Shown: positions 17,403 through 25,236 of the stretch, piece by piece
Numbering within the stretch: position 1 is the stretch's first letter
How the letters are laid out: every line of letters starts with the position of its first letter
Assembly: GCF_000708755.2 (NCBI RefSeq)
Contig: NZ_JGVU02000006.1
Coordinates: 62,001-126,000, forward strand
DNA from: Metabacillus indicus LMG 22858
Lineage (GTDB): Bacteria; Bacillota; Bacilli; Bacillales; Bacillaceae
Direction: 5' to 3'
DNA: 64,000 nucleotides
Program-made: the position numbers and the translations under genes
Notes under the pieces: generated by a model
What the model saw: the letters and a program-made list of their open reading frames with translations, nothing else
What the model was told of the DNA's origin: nothing
The model's database searches: none

Positions 17403-17732
17403 CTGAAAAACCGATTTATGCTGATTTTTCTGCTGACCCTGTGCCTGTTGACTGCAGCTTTTTCCATCCCAAAACAAATGGGCAATGGCGCAAGCGCCAT
17501 TCCAAACGAAACCATGCAGCAGGAAGCTTCCCTTGCAATTGATACGGTTTTGACCATTCATTTCAACTCTTTTCAGAGGGCGCTTACGCTGAATGAGGAA
17601 GTCCTGAGCATTAAGCCTGTTAAAGACAGCGGGCAAAAATGCTATGAAACGACCATTCAGTTCTACACTTTTTTTGGACTGCCCCTGTCAAAAGTGAAGG
17701 CGGACTGCAATGAAATTGAGGAAGTAAATTAG
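17403..17732 (+). CDS. Small secreted or anchored protein, unrecognised
   Basis: About 109 residues with an N-terminal signal-like helix (RFMLIFLLTLCLLTAAFS) and a hydrophilic domain containing two cysteines (SGQKCYETTI and KADCNEI) that could form a disulfide. I do not recognise the family. No ATG, GTG or TTG sits at the proper distance. An excellent AAGGAGG (17388-17394) is 8 bases before an in-frame CTG at 17403, while the next ATG (17418) is 23 bases away. It lies between kinB and kapB, in a position not occupied in B. subtilis, and a terminator follows. Confidence 0.6.
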   Translation: MKNRFMLIFLLTLCLLTAAFSIPKQMGNGASAIPNETMQQEASLAIDTVLTIHFNSFQRALTLNEEVLSIKPVKDSGQKCYETTIQFYTFFGLPLSKVKADCNEIEEVN

Positions 17733-17743
17733 CACGCACGACC

Positions 17744-17770
17744 AAAAACGGCCAGCTCGGCCGTTTTTTT
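17744..17770 (+). terminator. Terminator of the small secreted protein gene
   Basis: AAACGGCC and GGCCGTTT flank a 5-base loop, followed by seven T. Confidence 0.9.
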
Positions 17771-17841
17771 ATTTTCAGGTAATGTGCCGCATCCTGTTAA
17801 TAAAAAATCCAATCCCGAAGCAGCGGAATTGGATTCTGACA

Positions 17842-18051
17842 TTATTTGTTCTTATCAGATAGTTTTAGGCTTCTTTCAAACTCCTCTGCTTTCAGTTCCT
17901 CTTTTCTGGATACCTTTTTAATCAGCATAAAGGCTGCAATGGCCAGAAGTAAAAAGATAAACATTGTGATGCCGGCGGGAAGGTACTCAGACTTGTCTTC
18001 CGGAAAATATAAAAACAGCCCCATAATGAAAGCGTTTAACAATTTAATCAC
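17842..18051 (-). CDS. Small single-helix membrane protein, unrecognised
   Basis: A 69-residue protein with two hydrophobic stretches (an N-terminal MIKLLNAFIMGLFLYF, then ITMFIFLLLAIAAFMLI) and a charged C-terminal tail rich in K, E and R. The ATG has AAGGAGTGA upstream. It is divergent from kapB with about 145 bases between them. There is no family assignment; the composition and ribosome site support a real gene. Confidence 0.6.
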   Translation of the reverse strand: MIKLLNAFIMGLFLYFPEDKSEYLPAGITMFIFLLLAIAAFMLIKKVSRKEELKAEEFERSLKLSDKNK

Positions 18052-18197
18052 TCCTTGTCCCTTTTACTATAGCAAGAATTCATTGCTTCCTCTACTTTAG
18101 ATAAAAATTTTTCTCCCGGACTTTGCTATAATGGACGTAAGAACGTTAAAAATGAAAAAAATGGGGATTTGCACCATTTTGTATGGGAGGCATAAAC

Positions 18198-18587
18198 TTG
18201 AAAGAAGAACTGAGTACCGGAGAAATCGTGACAGGCATCTATAAAACAGGCAAATATATCGGCGTCATTACAAACGTGCGCCCTGAGCATTACTTAGTGA
18301 AAGTAAAAGCCGTTCTGCGTCACCCCGCTCAAGGCGATCTGCATATGCCTAAAGAAGCGGACGTTCCTCTTTTTCATGAACGCAGAGCTCTTGCAGAAAA
18401 CGAACAAACGAATATCCCGAAAAATATGGTGCGCAAATATGAAGAACCCCAGCCTGCATACAAGGATTCCCTTGTTGCCGCAGTAGCAGCAATAGAAAAC
18501 GAACTAAAAGAAGATGCTCGTCCTTGGGCAGTCAAATCTCTTGAGAAAATACAGCTTCTTAAAGCGGATTATTTTAAAATCGAATGA
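18198..18587 (+). CDS. kapB: KinB-pathway activation protein KapB
   Basis: About 129 residues. The start is TTG at 18198 because GGGAGG lies 6-7 bases upstream; the ATG at 18183 overlaps that ribosome site. The pattern ELSTGEIVTGIYKTGKYIG, then RPEHYLVKVKAVLRHPAQGD and EADVPLFHERRALAENEQTN, matches B. subtilis KapB. KapB is required for KinB-dependent activation of the Spo0F-Spo0A phosphorelay; its mechanism is unresolved. Convergent with kapD, sharing one terminator. Confidence 0.92.
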   Translation: MKEELSTGEIVTGIYKTGKYIGVITNVRPEHYLVKVKAVLRHPAQGDLHMPKEADVPLFHERRALAENEQTNIPKNMVRKYEEPQPAYKDSLVAAVAAIENELKEDARPWAVKSLEKIQLLKADYFKIE

Positions 18588-18615
18588 GCCAAATCACTTG
18601 CTAGTGATTTGGCTC
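18586..18615. terminator. Shared kapB/kapD bidirectional terminator
   Basis: GAGCCAAATCACT and AGTGATTTGGCTC form a perfect 13-bp stem with a 4-base loop that reaches both stop codons. The tails are not strongly T-rich, so termination efficiency is uncertain. Confidence 0.75.
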
Positions 18616-19238
18616 TAAGTTGCAAACTTGTTCATAACTTTTGAAAAATCGATCCTGTCTCCAATGGTTGGCGGAGCAGGTTTCTGCAAATAACGTTTGT
18701 CGTTTTCTACCAGGTTGTAAATGTTATAGGTCGTAAGAGCATCATCCAGTGCGCAATGATGTCTTCCTGTTCCCTTCTTGCCGTATTCTTCAACAGCCTT
18801 CCAAAGTCCTGTCTGGTTTCTGTCACCAAAAAACTTTTTGTATTCCATGGATAAATCTCTGAACTTCGCATGAAACGGGAATTCAACATTGTTCTTAAGG
18901 CAGTTTTGGCGCAGTACCTTCATGTCCATATTTCCCCATGTAATGACTGTGGTGTTGGGATAATTTCCAAAATCTTTTAAAATGGCGATCAGGTCCAGAA
19001 ACGAAATGCCTGAGTTGACTTGAGACTGGGATATGTTTAAAAAGGATTTGCAGCGGTTTGTTAAAAAGGGAAACTGTACGGGTCTTACATAAGAGGAAAA
19101 TTGTCTGTGAGCAGTTTGATTGATGACGGAAACGATTCCTACTTCGATAATTTCAGGATAAAATCCGCGTGGGTTGGCTTTTCCTTCAGGCATAGTAAAC
19201 TCAAAATCAACGAAAATTAATTGCTGAGGAGCTTCCAT
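18615..19238 (-). CDS. kapD: DEDDh 3'-5' exonuclease, KinA-pathway inhibitor KapD
   Basis: About 207 residues from the ATG at 19238 with GGAGGGGGGAG upstream; the 11 extra codons to 19271 run through the ribosome site. The exonuclease motifs are ExoI LIFVDFEFTMPEG, ExoII TTVITWGNMDMKVLRQN and ExoIII HHCALDDALTTYNIYNL with the catalytic histidine. In B. subtilis KapD inhibits the KinA pathway to sporulation. A nucleic-acid substrate is expected from the fold but is not demonstrated here. Confidence 0.9.
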   Translation of the reverse strand: MEAPQQLIFVDFEFTMPEGKANPRGFYPEIIEVGIVSVINQTAHRQFSSYVRPVQFPFLTNRCKSFLNISQSQVNSGISFLDLIAILKDFGNYPNTTVITWGNMDMKVLRQNCLKNNVEFPFHAKFRDLSMEYKKFFGDRNQTGLWKAVEEYGKKGTGRHHCALDDALTTYNIYNLVENDKRYLQKPAPPTIGDRIDFSKVMNKFAT

Positions 19239-19353
19239 TTCTCCCCCCTCCTTTCTCCAAAAATTCATCATTTCCTTTTTATTACTATTATATCACCTTA
19301 CTCGAAAATATAGCTTCATTTTTCGAAAAATAATGAATATGCCCCCATAATAT

Positions 19354-19382
19354 TTCAAAAAACGAAAGGATTGATTTATAAT
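19354..19382 (+). promoter_or_regulatory. Candidate SigA promoter of yuxJ
   Basis: TTCAAA (19354-19359), a 17-base spacer and TATAAT (19377-19382). A start site near 19389 excludes the TTG at 19371 as the translation start. Confidence 0.5.
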
Positions 19383-19433
19383 ATTAAGGGACACGAAATA
19401 AATAGTGGGTATTCTACCAGAGAAGGTGTTTTT

Positions 19434-20642
19434 ATTTCTATTCAGAAACGCAATTTTCTCATCATGTGGACGGCTAATTTCTTTGTTGCAGCAAGCGCGA
19501 CAATGATTATGCCATTTTTGTCTTTGTATTTGAGTACATTCGGTGATTTTTCAGATGACTATGTTCGCAGATGGTCAGGATATGTGTTTGGTATTTCCTT
19601 TTTAATGGCCTTCCTTGTTTCTCCGCTGTGGGGAAGATTCGGCGATAAATACGGCTATAAAAAAATCCTGATCATGACCGGAGCAGGAATTGCAACAAGC
19701 ATTTTTCTGATGGGCTTTGTTCAATCCGTGCATCAGCTGTTTGTTCTCCGCCTGCTGATGGGGGCAGTGACCGGATTTATTCCTACATCTCTTGCACTCA
19801 TCTCCGCTCAAACCAAAAAGGAAGAAGCCGGCCGCACCCTAGGCACTCTGCAGATGGGAACCGTGTCAGGCGGACTGTTCGGACCGCTGATCGGAGGCCT
19901 TCTTGCTGATCAATTTGGCTTCACCTATACATTCTTCATTACATCCGCCGTCATTTACATATCTGTTTTGCTTGTAGCCTTCGGCATCAAAGAAAAACCG
20001 CTCAGAACAAAAGAAGAAGGAAAGAAATCCTACTCGCGCAAACAGGTTCTGCAGCATATCTTCAAATCTCCGCTGCTTTTGACCATTATGTTTCTGACGC
20101 TGCTGATCCAAATTGGAAACTTCAGCATTCAGCCCCTTCTTGCTCTTTATGTAAGCGAGCTTCACGGCCCTGTCAATCTTGCGTTTTTCTCAGGCCTTGC
20201 TTTCTCCGCAACAGGAGCAGGCAATTTGCTGGCTTCCCGAAAATGGGGCGCTCTCGGTGACCGCATCGGCCATGAAAAAGTATTGATCGGCCTGCTGATC
20301 GCATCTGTTTTTTGCTTTATTCCCCAGGCCCTTGTATCCACACTATGGCAGCTGATGATTTTCCGCTTCCTTTTCGGCCTGGTGATGGGCGGCATCATCC
20401 CCTGCATCACAGCCTTTATCAGGCAGACCGCGCCCGTTTCAATGCAGGGAGAAGTGCTCGGCTACAACACAAGCTTCAAATTCCTCGGGAATGTCGCCGG
20501 TCCTGTATTAGGAGGAACCATTGCAGGCGGATTCGGCATTTCAGCCGTTTTTTACGTAACAGCAGGACTGTTTTTATCCGGAGCGATCCTTTTATGGAAA
20601 AGTGTCCGCACAGAGCAAAAGCAGCTGGCAGAAGCTAGCTGA
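19434..20642 (+). CDS. yuxJ: MFS multidrug-efflux-type transporter
   Basis: About 402 residues and 12 predicted helices, with MFS family motifs (WGRFGDKYGYKKIL between helices 2 and 3, and the mirror motif WGALGDRIGHEKVLIG). Drug:H+ antiporter-1 type, similar to B. subtilis YuxJ; the substrate is unknown. The start is unresolved. The open frame begins at TTG 19371, which lies inside the promoter, and no ATG, GTG or TTG follows AGAAGGTG (19422-19428) in frame. ATT at 19434 or 19440 fits both the spacing and the expected N-terminus (QKRNFLIMWTANFF). The first ATG inside the conserved part is further on (MWTANFF). Confidence 0.85.
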   Translation: MSIQKRNFLIMWTANFFVAASATMIMPFLSLYLSTFGDFSDDYVRRWSGYVFGISFLMAFLVSPLWGRFGDKYGYKKILIMTGAGIATSIFLMGFVQSVHQLFVLRLLMGAVTGFIPTSLALISAQTKKEEAGRTLGTLQMGTVSGGLFGPLIGGLLADQFGFTYTFFITSAVIYISVLLVAFGIKEKPLRTKEEGKKSYSRKQVLQHIFKSPLLLTIMFLTLLIQIGNFSIQPLLALYVSELHGPVNLAFFSGLAFSATGAGNLLASRKWGALGDRIGHEKVLIGLLIASVFCFIPQALVSTLWQLMIFRFLFGLVMGGIIPCITAFIRQTAPVSMQGEVLGYNTSFKFLGNVAGPVLGGTIAGGFGISAVFYVTAGLFLSGAILLWKSVRTEQKQLAEAS

Positions 20643-20676
20643 ATGAGGCTGGGACATAATTATATACAGCACTTTG

Positions 20677-20708
20677 ATCCGAACTGGGAGATAACTAGTT
20701 CGGATTTT
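20677..20708 (+). terminator. yuxJ terminator
   Basis: ATCCGAACT (20677-20685) pairs with AGTTCGGAT (20697-20705), followed by TTTTC. The same stem occurs at 53903-53937, also beside a 53-bp array. Confidence 0.75.
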
Positions 20709-20734
20709 CTATGCTTAGAATATTTCTCCCGTAG

Positions 20735-21004
20735 TGCTGCCACTTTTCAAAGGGATGAAGCTGTATTTGTGGCGCCACTCCACGTGGTGCTCCCACTTTT
20801 AACAGAGATGCAGATGCATTTGTGGCACCACTCCACTTAGTGCTGCCACTTTTCACAGAGATGGAGATGCATTTGTGGCACCACTCCCCTTAGTGCTGCC
20901 ACTTTAAACAGAGATGGAGATGCATTTGTGGCGCCACTCCACTTAGTGCTGCCACTTTAAACAGAGATGCAGATGCATTTGTGGCGCCATTCCAGGGAGT
21001 GGCA
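20735..21004. repeat. Intergenic tandem array, 53-bp unit (array A), about 5 copies
   Basis: TTTGTGGC recurs at 20766, 20819, 20872, 20925 and 20978, an exact 53-base step. The unit has GTGGCGCCACT (variant GTGGCACCACT), 12 bases, then a second GCCAC, then an A/T- and purine-rich half with GAGATGCAGATGCA. GTGGC/GCCAC half-sites allow hairpins. No gene is supported between yuxJ and pbpD (20643-21437); array A and element R2 fill it. Confidence 0.95.
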
Positions 21005-21115
21005 TGATTTTTAAATTTTCATTTAAATTTCTTGTACTGTTAAAAACATTTTTCATCCTCTTTTACTCGGAGGAAATATATTCTAAAAAACAGTAGGAAA
21101 TGGTAGTATGAATAG

Positions 21116-21402
21116 AAAAGCGGAGCCGACCGTTTAGCCCTGACAGGCAGAAAAGAAATCACCCGAAAAGTCCGGTTTTGACTTTTTGGGGGATTTTGTT
21201 CTGACGGAAGGGCTGGGAGGCGGAGCTGGACAACACGAAAAGTGGAATCAGCCGTTTAGCTCCGATAGGCAGATAAGAAATCACCGATAAAGTCCGGGTT
21301 TGACTTTTTAGGGGATTTTGTTCTGACAGAGGAGTTGGCTGATGGAGCTGGACAACGCGAAAAGCGGAGCCGACCGTTTAGCCCTGACAGGCAGAAAGAG
21401 CC
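21116..21402 (+). repeat. Dispersed structured element, tandem copies R2a-R2b plus partial R2c
   Basis: Two full 122-bp units start at 21116 and 21238, and a third truncated unit starts at 21360 and stops after GGCAGAAA. Unit order: CGAAAAGCGGA, arm (AATCAGCC in R2b), CGTTTAGC, GATAGGCAGATAAGAAATC, hairpin around AAAGTC/GACTTT, GGGGATTTTGTTCTGACAG, arm GGCTGAT, GGAGCTGGACAAC. Related to R1, R3 and R4. Confidence 0.9.
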
Positions 21403-21437
21403 GTACTATTCATCATTCCAATAAACTTTAAAGGCGT

Positions 21438-23309
21438 GTGACATCATTGCGTTCAATTACAGGCTGGATTTGCCTTCTGGCAATGTCCCCTCTCCTCATT
21501 TTCTTATTTATGCTATCGGGGGAAGAAGTAAAACAAGTAAAAGCCGTTTCGACTGTTTTGGAAGAACGGATTCCTTTAACAGACATTCCCATGATTCAAA
21601 ACAGCTACATTCTAGACCAAAATGGAAGCATCGCTTCAGAAATTGTCAACTCAAGGGAAAACAGAAGATTTGTTCCTTTGGAAGAGATGCCGGAAGCAGT
21701 AAAAACGATTTTCATTGTTTCAGAGGATCAGCGTTTTTATGACCATATCGGATTTGATCCGGCCGGCATGACCAGGGCAGTCCTTGTGAATGCTAAAAAC
21801 CAGTCGACCGACCAGGGCGGAAGCACCATTACACAGCAGCTTGCCAGGAATGTCTTTTTGACTCATGAAAAATCATATAACCGTAAACTGAGTGAACTCT
21901 TATACTCGTACCACCTTGAGCGGACCTTTTCAAAAGAAGATATCCTTGAAGGGTATTTGAATGCTGTTTATTTTCACAACGGGGTTTACGGCGTAGAGAT
22001 GGCAAGTCAGTACTATTTCAGCAAGCCGATAGGAAAACTCACTCTTGCCCAGACAGCCTTTATCAGCGCGATCCCGAACAATCCTGCCCTGTATGACCCT
22101 ATTACCCGTTTTGAGAATACGAAAAAGCGGCAGGAACGGCTCCTTAACGAGCTTCTTGAAGGAAAGTACATAACCGGGGAACAATACCGCGCTGCTGCTG
22201 CTGAAAAAATCCGGATAAACACCCAGACGAGAACAGACCGCTATCCGGATTACATCACGTACGTTCATGATGAATTGAAGCAGCTGATTGCTGAAGAAGA
22301 AGGGTACACCATCAAGCTTTCAAAAGCGGACAGTGCAGAAAAAGAGCGTTTGAACGAGCAGCTTAAAAACCGCGTGCAGGATGTGCTGAAGAGTGGAGTG
22401 CGCATCCATACTGCTCTCGATCCAACCCTTCAGACACGTGTTTCGGATGCTTTTAAAAACCATCTGACAGATCCCTCTGTACAGGGTGCAAGTGTTGTCA
22501 TTGACCATAGGTCTCATGAAATTAAAGCGATGTACGGAGGAAAGGACTATAAAAAGTTCGACTTCAACCGCGCATATCAAGCATACCGCCAGCCCGGCTC
22601 GGCAATAAAGCCTCTGCTTGACTATGTGCCGTATCTCGAAACCACGGGGGCGGGACCGAATTCCATGATCAGCGCAGAACCATTTTGCGATAAAGAGTAT
22701 TGTCCAAAGAATTACGATGAAAAAACGTACGGGAGGGTAACGCTGGAAACAGCCTTTAAGCGTTCCTATAATACACCGGCCGTAAGAATGATGAATGAAG
22801 TCGGGGTTGAAAAGGCCTTTTCATACTTAGAGCCTTTCAAATTCAGCCGGATTGTCAAAGAGGATTACAGACTTCCTGTATCAATCGGGGGTTTCACATA
22901 CGGCTTCTCCCCACTCGAACTCACACAGGCCTATTCTGCTTTTGGAAATGACGGCGTTTTTTCTAAAAGCCGTGCTATTAAAAGTGTGACGGACCTTGAA
23001 GGGAACCCCTTATATAAGTGGAAGGACGAGCCGGTGCGAGTATGGCAAAGCGCAACAAATACGAAAATGCGAGCGCTTTTGACTTCAGTGACTGAAAGCG
23101 GTACTGGAACGAAGGCAAATCATCCCGCTGCCTATACTGGAGGCAAAACCGGCACAACAAATGATTACAATGATTTATGGTTTGCCGGATTAACAGACGC
23201 CTATACAGCCGCTGTCTGGATTGGAAAAGATAAAGCAGAAAGCATTGAGAGCCTTTCAGCAGCAGCACCGCATCAGCTGATTTGGAGAGATATCACTAAG
23301 AACCGCTAG
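21438..23309 (+). CDS. pbpD: Class A penicillin-binding protein 4
   Basis: A 623-residue bifunctional glycosyltransferase/transpeptidase, the length of B. subtilis PBP4 (PbpD). An N-terminal membrane anchor is followed by GT51 motifs (VSEDQRFYDHIGFDPAGMTR with the catalytic Glu, QGGSTITQQLARN, then LEGYLNAVYF). The transpeptidase domain has SxxK in RQPGSAIKPLLDY, SYNTPAVRMM as the SxN region and KTGTTNDYND. It polymerises and crosslinks peptidoglycan. The annotated start is GTG 21438, only 3 bases after AAAGG; TTG at 21447 is an alternative. yuxK follows 58 bases later on the same strand. Confidence 0.93.
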   Translation: MTSLRSITGWICLLAMSPLLIFLFMLSGEEVKQVKAVSTVLEERIPLTDIPMIQNSYILDQNGSIASEIVNSRENRRFVPLEEMPEAVKTIFIVSEDQRFYDHIGFDPAGMTRAVLVNAKNQSTDQGGSTITQQLARNVFLTHEKSYNRKLSELLYSYHLERTFSKEDILEGYLNAVYFHNGVYGVEMASQYYFSKPIGKLTLAQTAFISAIPNNPALYDPITRFENTKKRQERLLNELLEGKYITGEQYRAAAAEKIRINTQTRTDRYPDYITYVHDELKQLIAEEEGYTIKLSKADSAEKERLNEQLKNRVQDVLKSGVRIHTALDPTLQTRVSDAFKNHLTDPSVQGASVVIDHRSHEIKAMYGGKDYKKFDFNRAYQAYRQPGSAIKPLLDYVPYLETTGAGPNSMISAEPFCDKEYCPKNYDEKTYGRVTLETAFKRSYNTPAVRMMNEVGVEKAFSYLEPFKFSRIVKEDYRLPVSIGGFTYGFSPLELTQAYSAFGNDGVFSKSRAIKSVTDLEGNPLYKWKDEPVRVWQSATNTKMRALLTSVTESGTGTKANHPAAYTGGKTGTTNDYNDLWFAGLTDAYTAAVWIGKDKAESIESLSAAAPHQLIWRDITKNR

Positions 23310-23367
23310 TTTTTTCGTTTTAAGATTGGGGAACAGAAAAAGAAACAGCCAAAAGCAGGTGAGTGAC

Positions 23368-23766
23368 ATGACACACAGCAAAATCCTATTATTTGACGGT
23401 GTCTGCAATTTCTGTGACGGAACCGTTCAATTCGTTTTAAAACACGACAAGAAAGAAGTCTTCTCTTTTGCCTCCCTTCAATCGGAAGCCGGCCAGAGCC
23501 TGCTCAGGAAACACGGACTTCCCCTTGAAGATTACGACAGCTTTGTCTATCTCGATGAAGGGAAGGTTCATACAAAATCCACTGCCGCTCTGCGCGTTCT
23601 CAAAGAGCTCGGCGGAATATACAGAGCGCTTTATCTTTTGATTGCCGTTCCAAAACCGATAAGAGATGCCGTCTACATGATGATCGCAAAAAACAGATAC
23701 AAATGGTTCGGAAAAAAAGACGCCTGCACATTGCCGTCTAAAGATGTCAGAAAAAGATTTCTGTGA
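23368..23766 (+). CDS. yuxK: DCC-family thiol-disulfide oxidoreductase-like protein (DUF393)
   Basis: About 132 residues from the ATG at 23368, with CAGGTGAGTGAC upstream; the longer frame to 23326 lacks a site. The N-terminal ILLFDGVCNFCDGTVQFVL carries the DxxCxxC (DCC) signature with CNFC as the likely redox pair. Biological role unknown. It follows pbpD as in B. subtilis and ends in a bidirectional terminator. Confidence 0.9.
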   Translation: MTHSKILLFDGVCNFCDGTVQFVLKHDKKEVFSFASLQSEAGQSLLRKHGLPLEDYDSFVYLDEGKVHTKSTAALRVLKELGGIYRALYLLIAVPKPIRDAVYMMIAKNRYKWFGKKDACTLPSKDVRKRFL

Positions 23767-23785
23767 AAACGTGCCCGAAGTAAAC

Positions 23786-23815
23786 GAAAGCCCCTCAAAA
23801 CCTGAGGGGCTTTCG
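23786..23815. terminator. Shared yuxK/yufK bidirectional terminator
   Basis: GAAAGCCCCTCA and TGAGGGGCTTTC form a 12-bp stem with a 5-base loop between convergent genes. Confidence 0.85.
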
Positions 23816-23817
23816 CT

Positions 23818-24375
23818 TTAAATTGGCAGACTCGCCAAAAGGCTGTTATACAGCTTCATGCAAATATAAAGAATACCGAACAAAAAAACGGACCAGAACA
23901 GTACGTGAAACAGAACAAGGCCAATCAGCGAAAAGGATGTCAGGAAAAAACTGAACTGATACACGGCAAAAATGAAGTAGCAGACCGTTGCAAGCAGGAA
24001 AACCGCAATAATCGCTGCGCCAAATTGAACAAGCAGCAGAGATACTCCGCCTCCTGCCAGGTAAAAGGCAGAACCGAGCCTGATTTTTTTCAGGCTCTCC
24101 CCCTCAGCATCCTTTGAGAAAAACAGAAGGGACAGCTCTGTCACGGTATCAGAGATCAGCTTAAGGGCAGAAAAAACCATAAAATAGATAAGGGCAAAGA
24201 CCGTGAAAAGAGCAAGCTTAATGCCGCTCTCTGAAAAGAACTCCAGCATCCCGCCGTATACGCCAAGCCTCTTCAGCAGCCCTACAATTTCAGAAACAGT
24301 TGAAATGGAAAGCGATGTGCTGAAAAGAAGAATAGCGATTAGGGGGAAGTAGCTGGTGAAATACGTATTTTTCAT
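23818..24375 (-). CDS. yufK: Polytopic membrane protein YufK (DUF5366-like)
   Basis: About 185 residues from the ATG at 24375, with TTAGGAG 8 bases upstream; the frame to 24510 has no support. Five hydrophobic segments are visible (YFPLIAILLFSTSLSIS, LALFTVFALIYFMVFSALKL, AFYLAGGGVSLLLVQFGAAI and two more). Length and position next to yuxK match B. subtilis YufK, whose function is unknown. Confidence 0.78.
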   Translation of the reverse strand: MKNTYFTSYFPLIAILLFSTSLSISTVSEIVGLLKRLGVYGGMLEFFSESGIKLALFTVFALIYFMVFSALKLISDTVTELSLLFFSKDAEGESLKKIRLGSAFYLAGGGVSLLLVQFGAAIIAVFLLATVCYFIFAVYQFSFFLTSFSLIGLVLFHVLFWSVFLFGILYICMKLYNSLLASLPI

Positions 24376-24557
24376 TCCATAATCTCCTAATCCGTCAGAA
24401 TACTCATTTAGTATGAACGAATGAGGTCCGGGTGACAAGAAGGAAATGGAAAAATGACAGCTGACGGCGTTTGGCTGTCTGATTGATGCCCTTATCTTAG
24501 TCAGCAGCATAATACGGGGCTGACAGTTGAATTTCGGTTACTGACAGTAAAATTATG
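24376..24557. other. Intergenic stretch upstream of yufK, no gene
   Basis: This is the yufK upstream region. No open frame with a ribosome site was found; it runs into the 21-bp array. Confidence 0.5.
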
Positions 24558-24680
24558 AAGTTGGTTATAAAACCAGGATTGTTGGCTGTAATCTCAAAAT
24601 AGTTGGTAGTAATACTTCTATTGTTGGTTGTAATACCACAATTCTTGGTTGTAAAGCTTCAGTTTTTGCCGGCTGTCCAA
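24558..24680. repeat. Intergenic tandem array, 21-bp unit (array D), about 5 copies
   Basis: TTGG begins at 24561, 24582, 24603, 24624 and 24645, an exact 21-base step. The consensus is about TTGGTTGTAATACNNCAATT; a decayed sixth unit follows near 24666. It lies in the gap between yufK and the next minus-strand gene, with no supported gene. Confidence 0.9.
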
Positions 24681-24763
24681 TTATAGCTTGAAGTTAAACC
24701 GCAATTACTGATCCGAGCTAATGTATTGATTTATTTCAAACCAAATCAGAATAGAACACGCAA

Positions 24764-24793
24764 ACGAAACCGCCTGATCCAGACGGTTTCGTT
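24764..24793 (-). terminator. Terminator of the small secreted gene at 24793
   Basis: CGAAACCG and CGGTTTCG flank an 11-base loop; on the minus strand the tail is TTTGCGTG, so the T-tract is weak. Confidence 0.55.
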
Positions 24794-25020
24794 TACTTAT
24801 TGACGATTCTGATATATTCTCTTGGTTTGAATTTTTCAAGCATCCGTTTTTCTTCGTTGGATAAATAGAACGGCTCCTGTTTTTCAGACCATTCAGAATC
24901 GCTCTCGGATTGGTATACGGGATTGTAAAAAGGCTGTTCTGCTGATTCGTTTGCAGCCCATGCGGCGGCAAAAAGAACGGAAAACAATGCGGATGCCGTG
25001 ATGATCTTCTTTTTCAGCAT
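24793..25020 (-). CDS. Small secreted or membrane-anchored protein, unrecognised
   Basis: 75 residues from the ATG at 25020 (MLKKKIITASALFSVLFAAA), with GAGGTGATCC upstream; the GTG at 25029 is part of that ribosome site. A signal-peptide-like N-terminus is followed by an acidic, aromatic hydrophilic domain ending LEKFKPREYIRIVNK. There are no cysteines and no recognised family. Divergent from the mrp operon. Confidence 0.65.
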   Translation of the reverse strand: MLKKKIITASALFSVLFAAAWAANESAEQPFYNPVYQSESDSEWSEKQEPFYLSNEEKRMLEKFKPREYIRIVNK

Positions 25021-25236
25021 ATGGATCACCTCAGCAATAGGTTTCTCATTCTCTCCCTGTGCTATACAAAAAAATCCCGTTATTTTTTGCCTGATTTTAG
25101 CTTTCTCTTCTTATTTAATAGAACATGAAAAGCTGGTTAATACTAGATGTGTGAGAAATGCACGATCGAAATTTTTACGTTATAATTGCATTTAGGGTCT
25201 TATGACCGTGAAATTTTATTGTAAGGAGGTTCAAAA

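Noticed and set aside
20643-20840. A 65-codon plus-strand frame after yuxJ
   Set aside because: It consists of the yuxJ terminator and the first array A unit; no ribosome site.
25180-25215. GGTC/GACC mini-dyad before mrpA as a riboswitch or attenuator
   Set aside because: Only four base pairs, no terminator form, and no match to a known Na+ or pH riboswitch architecture.
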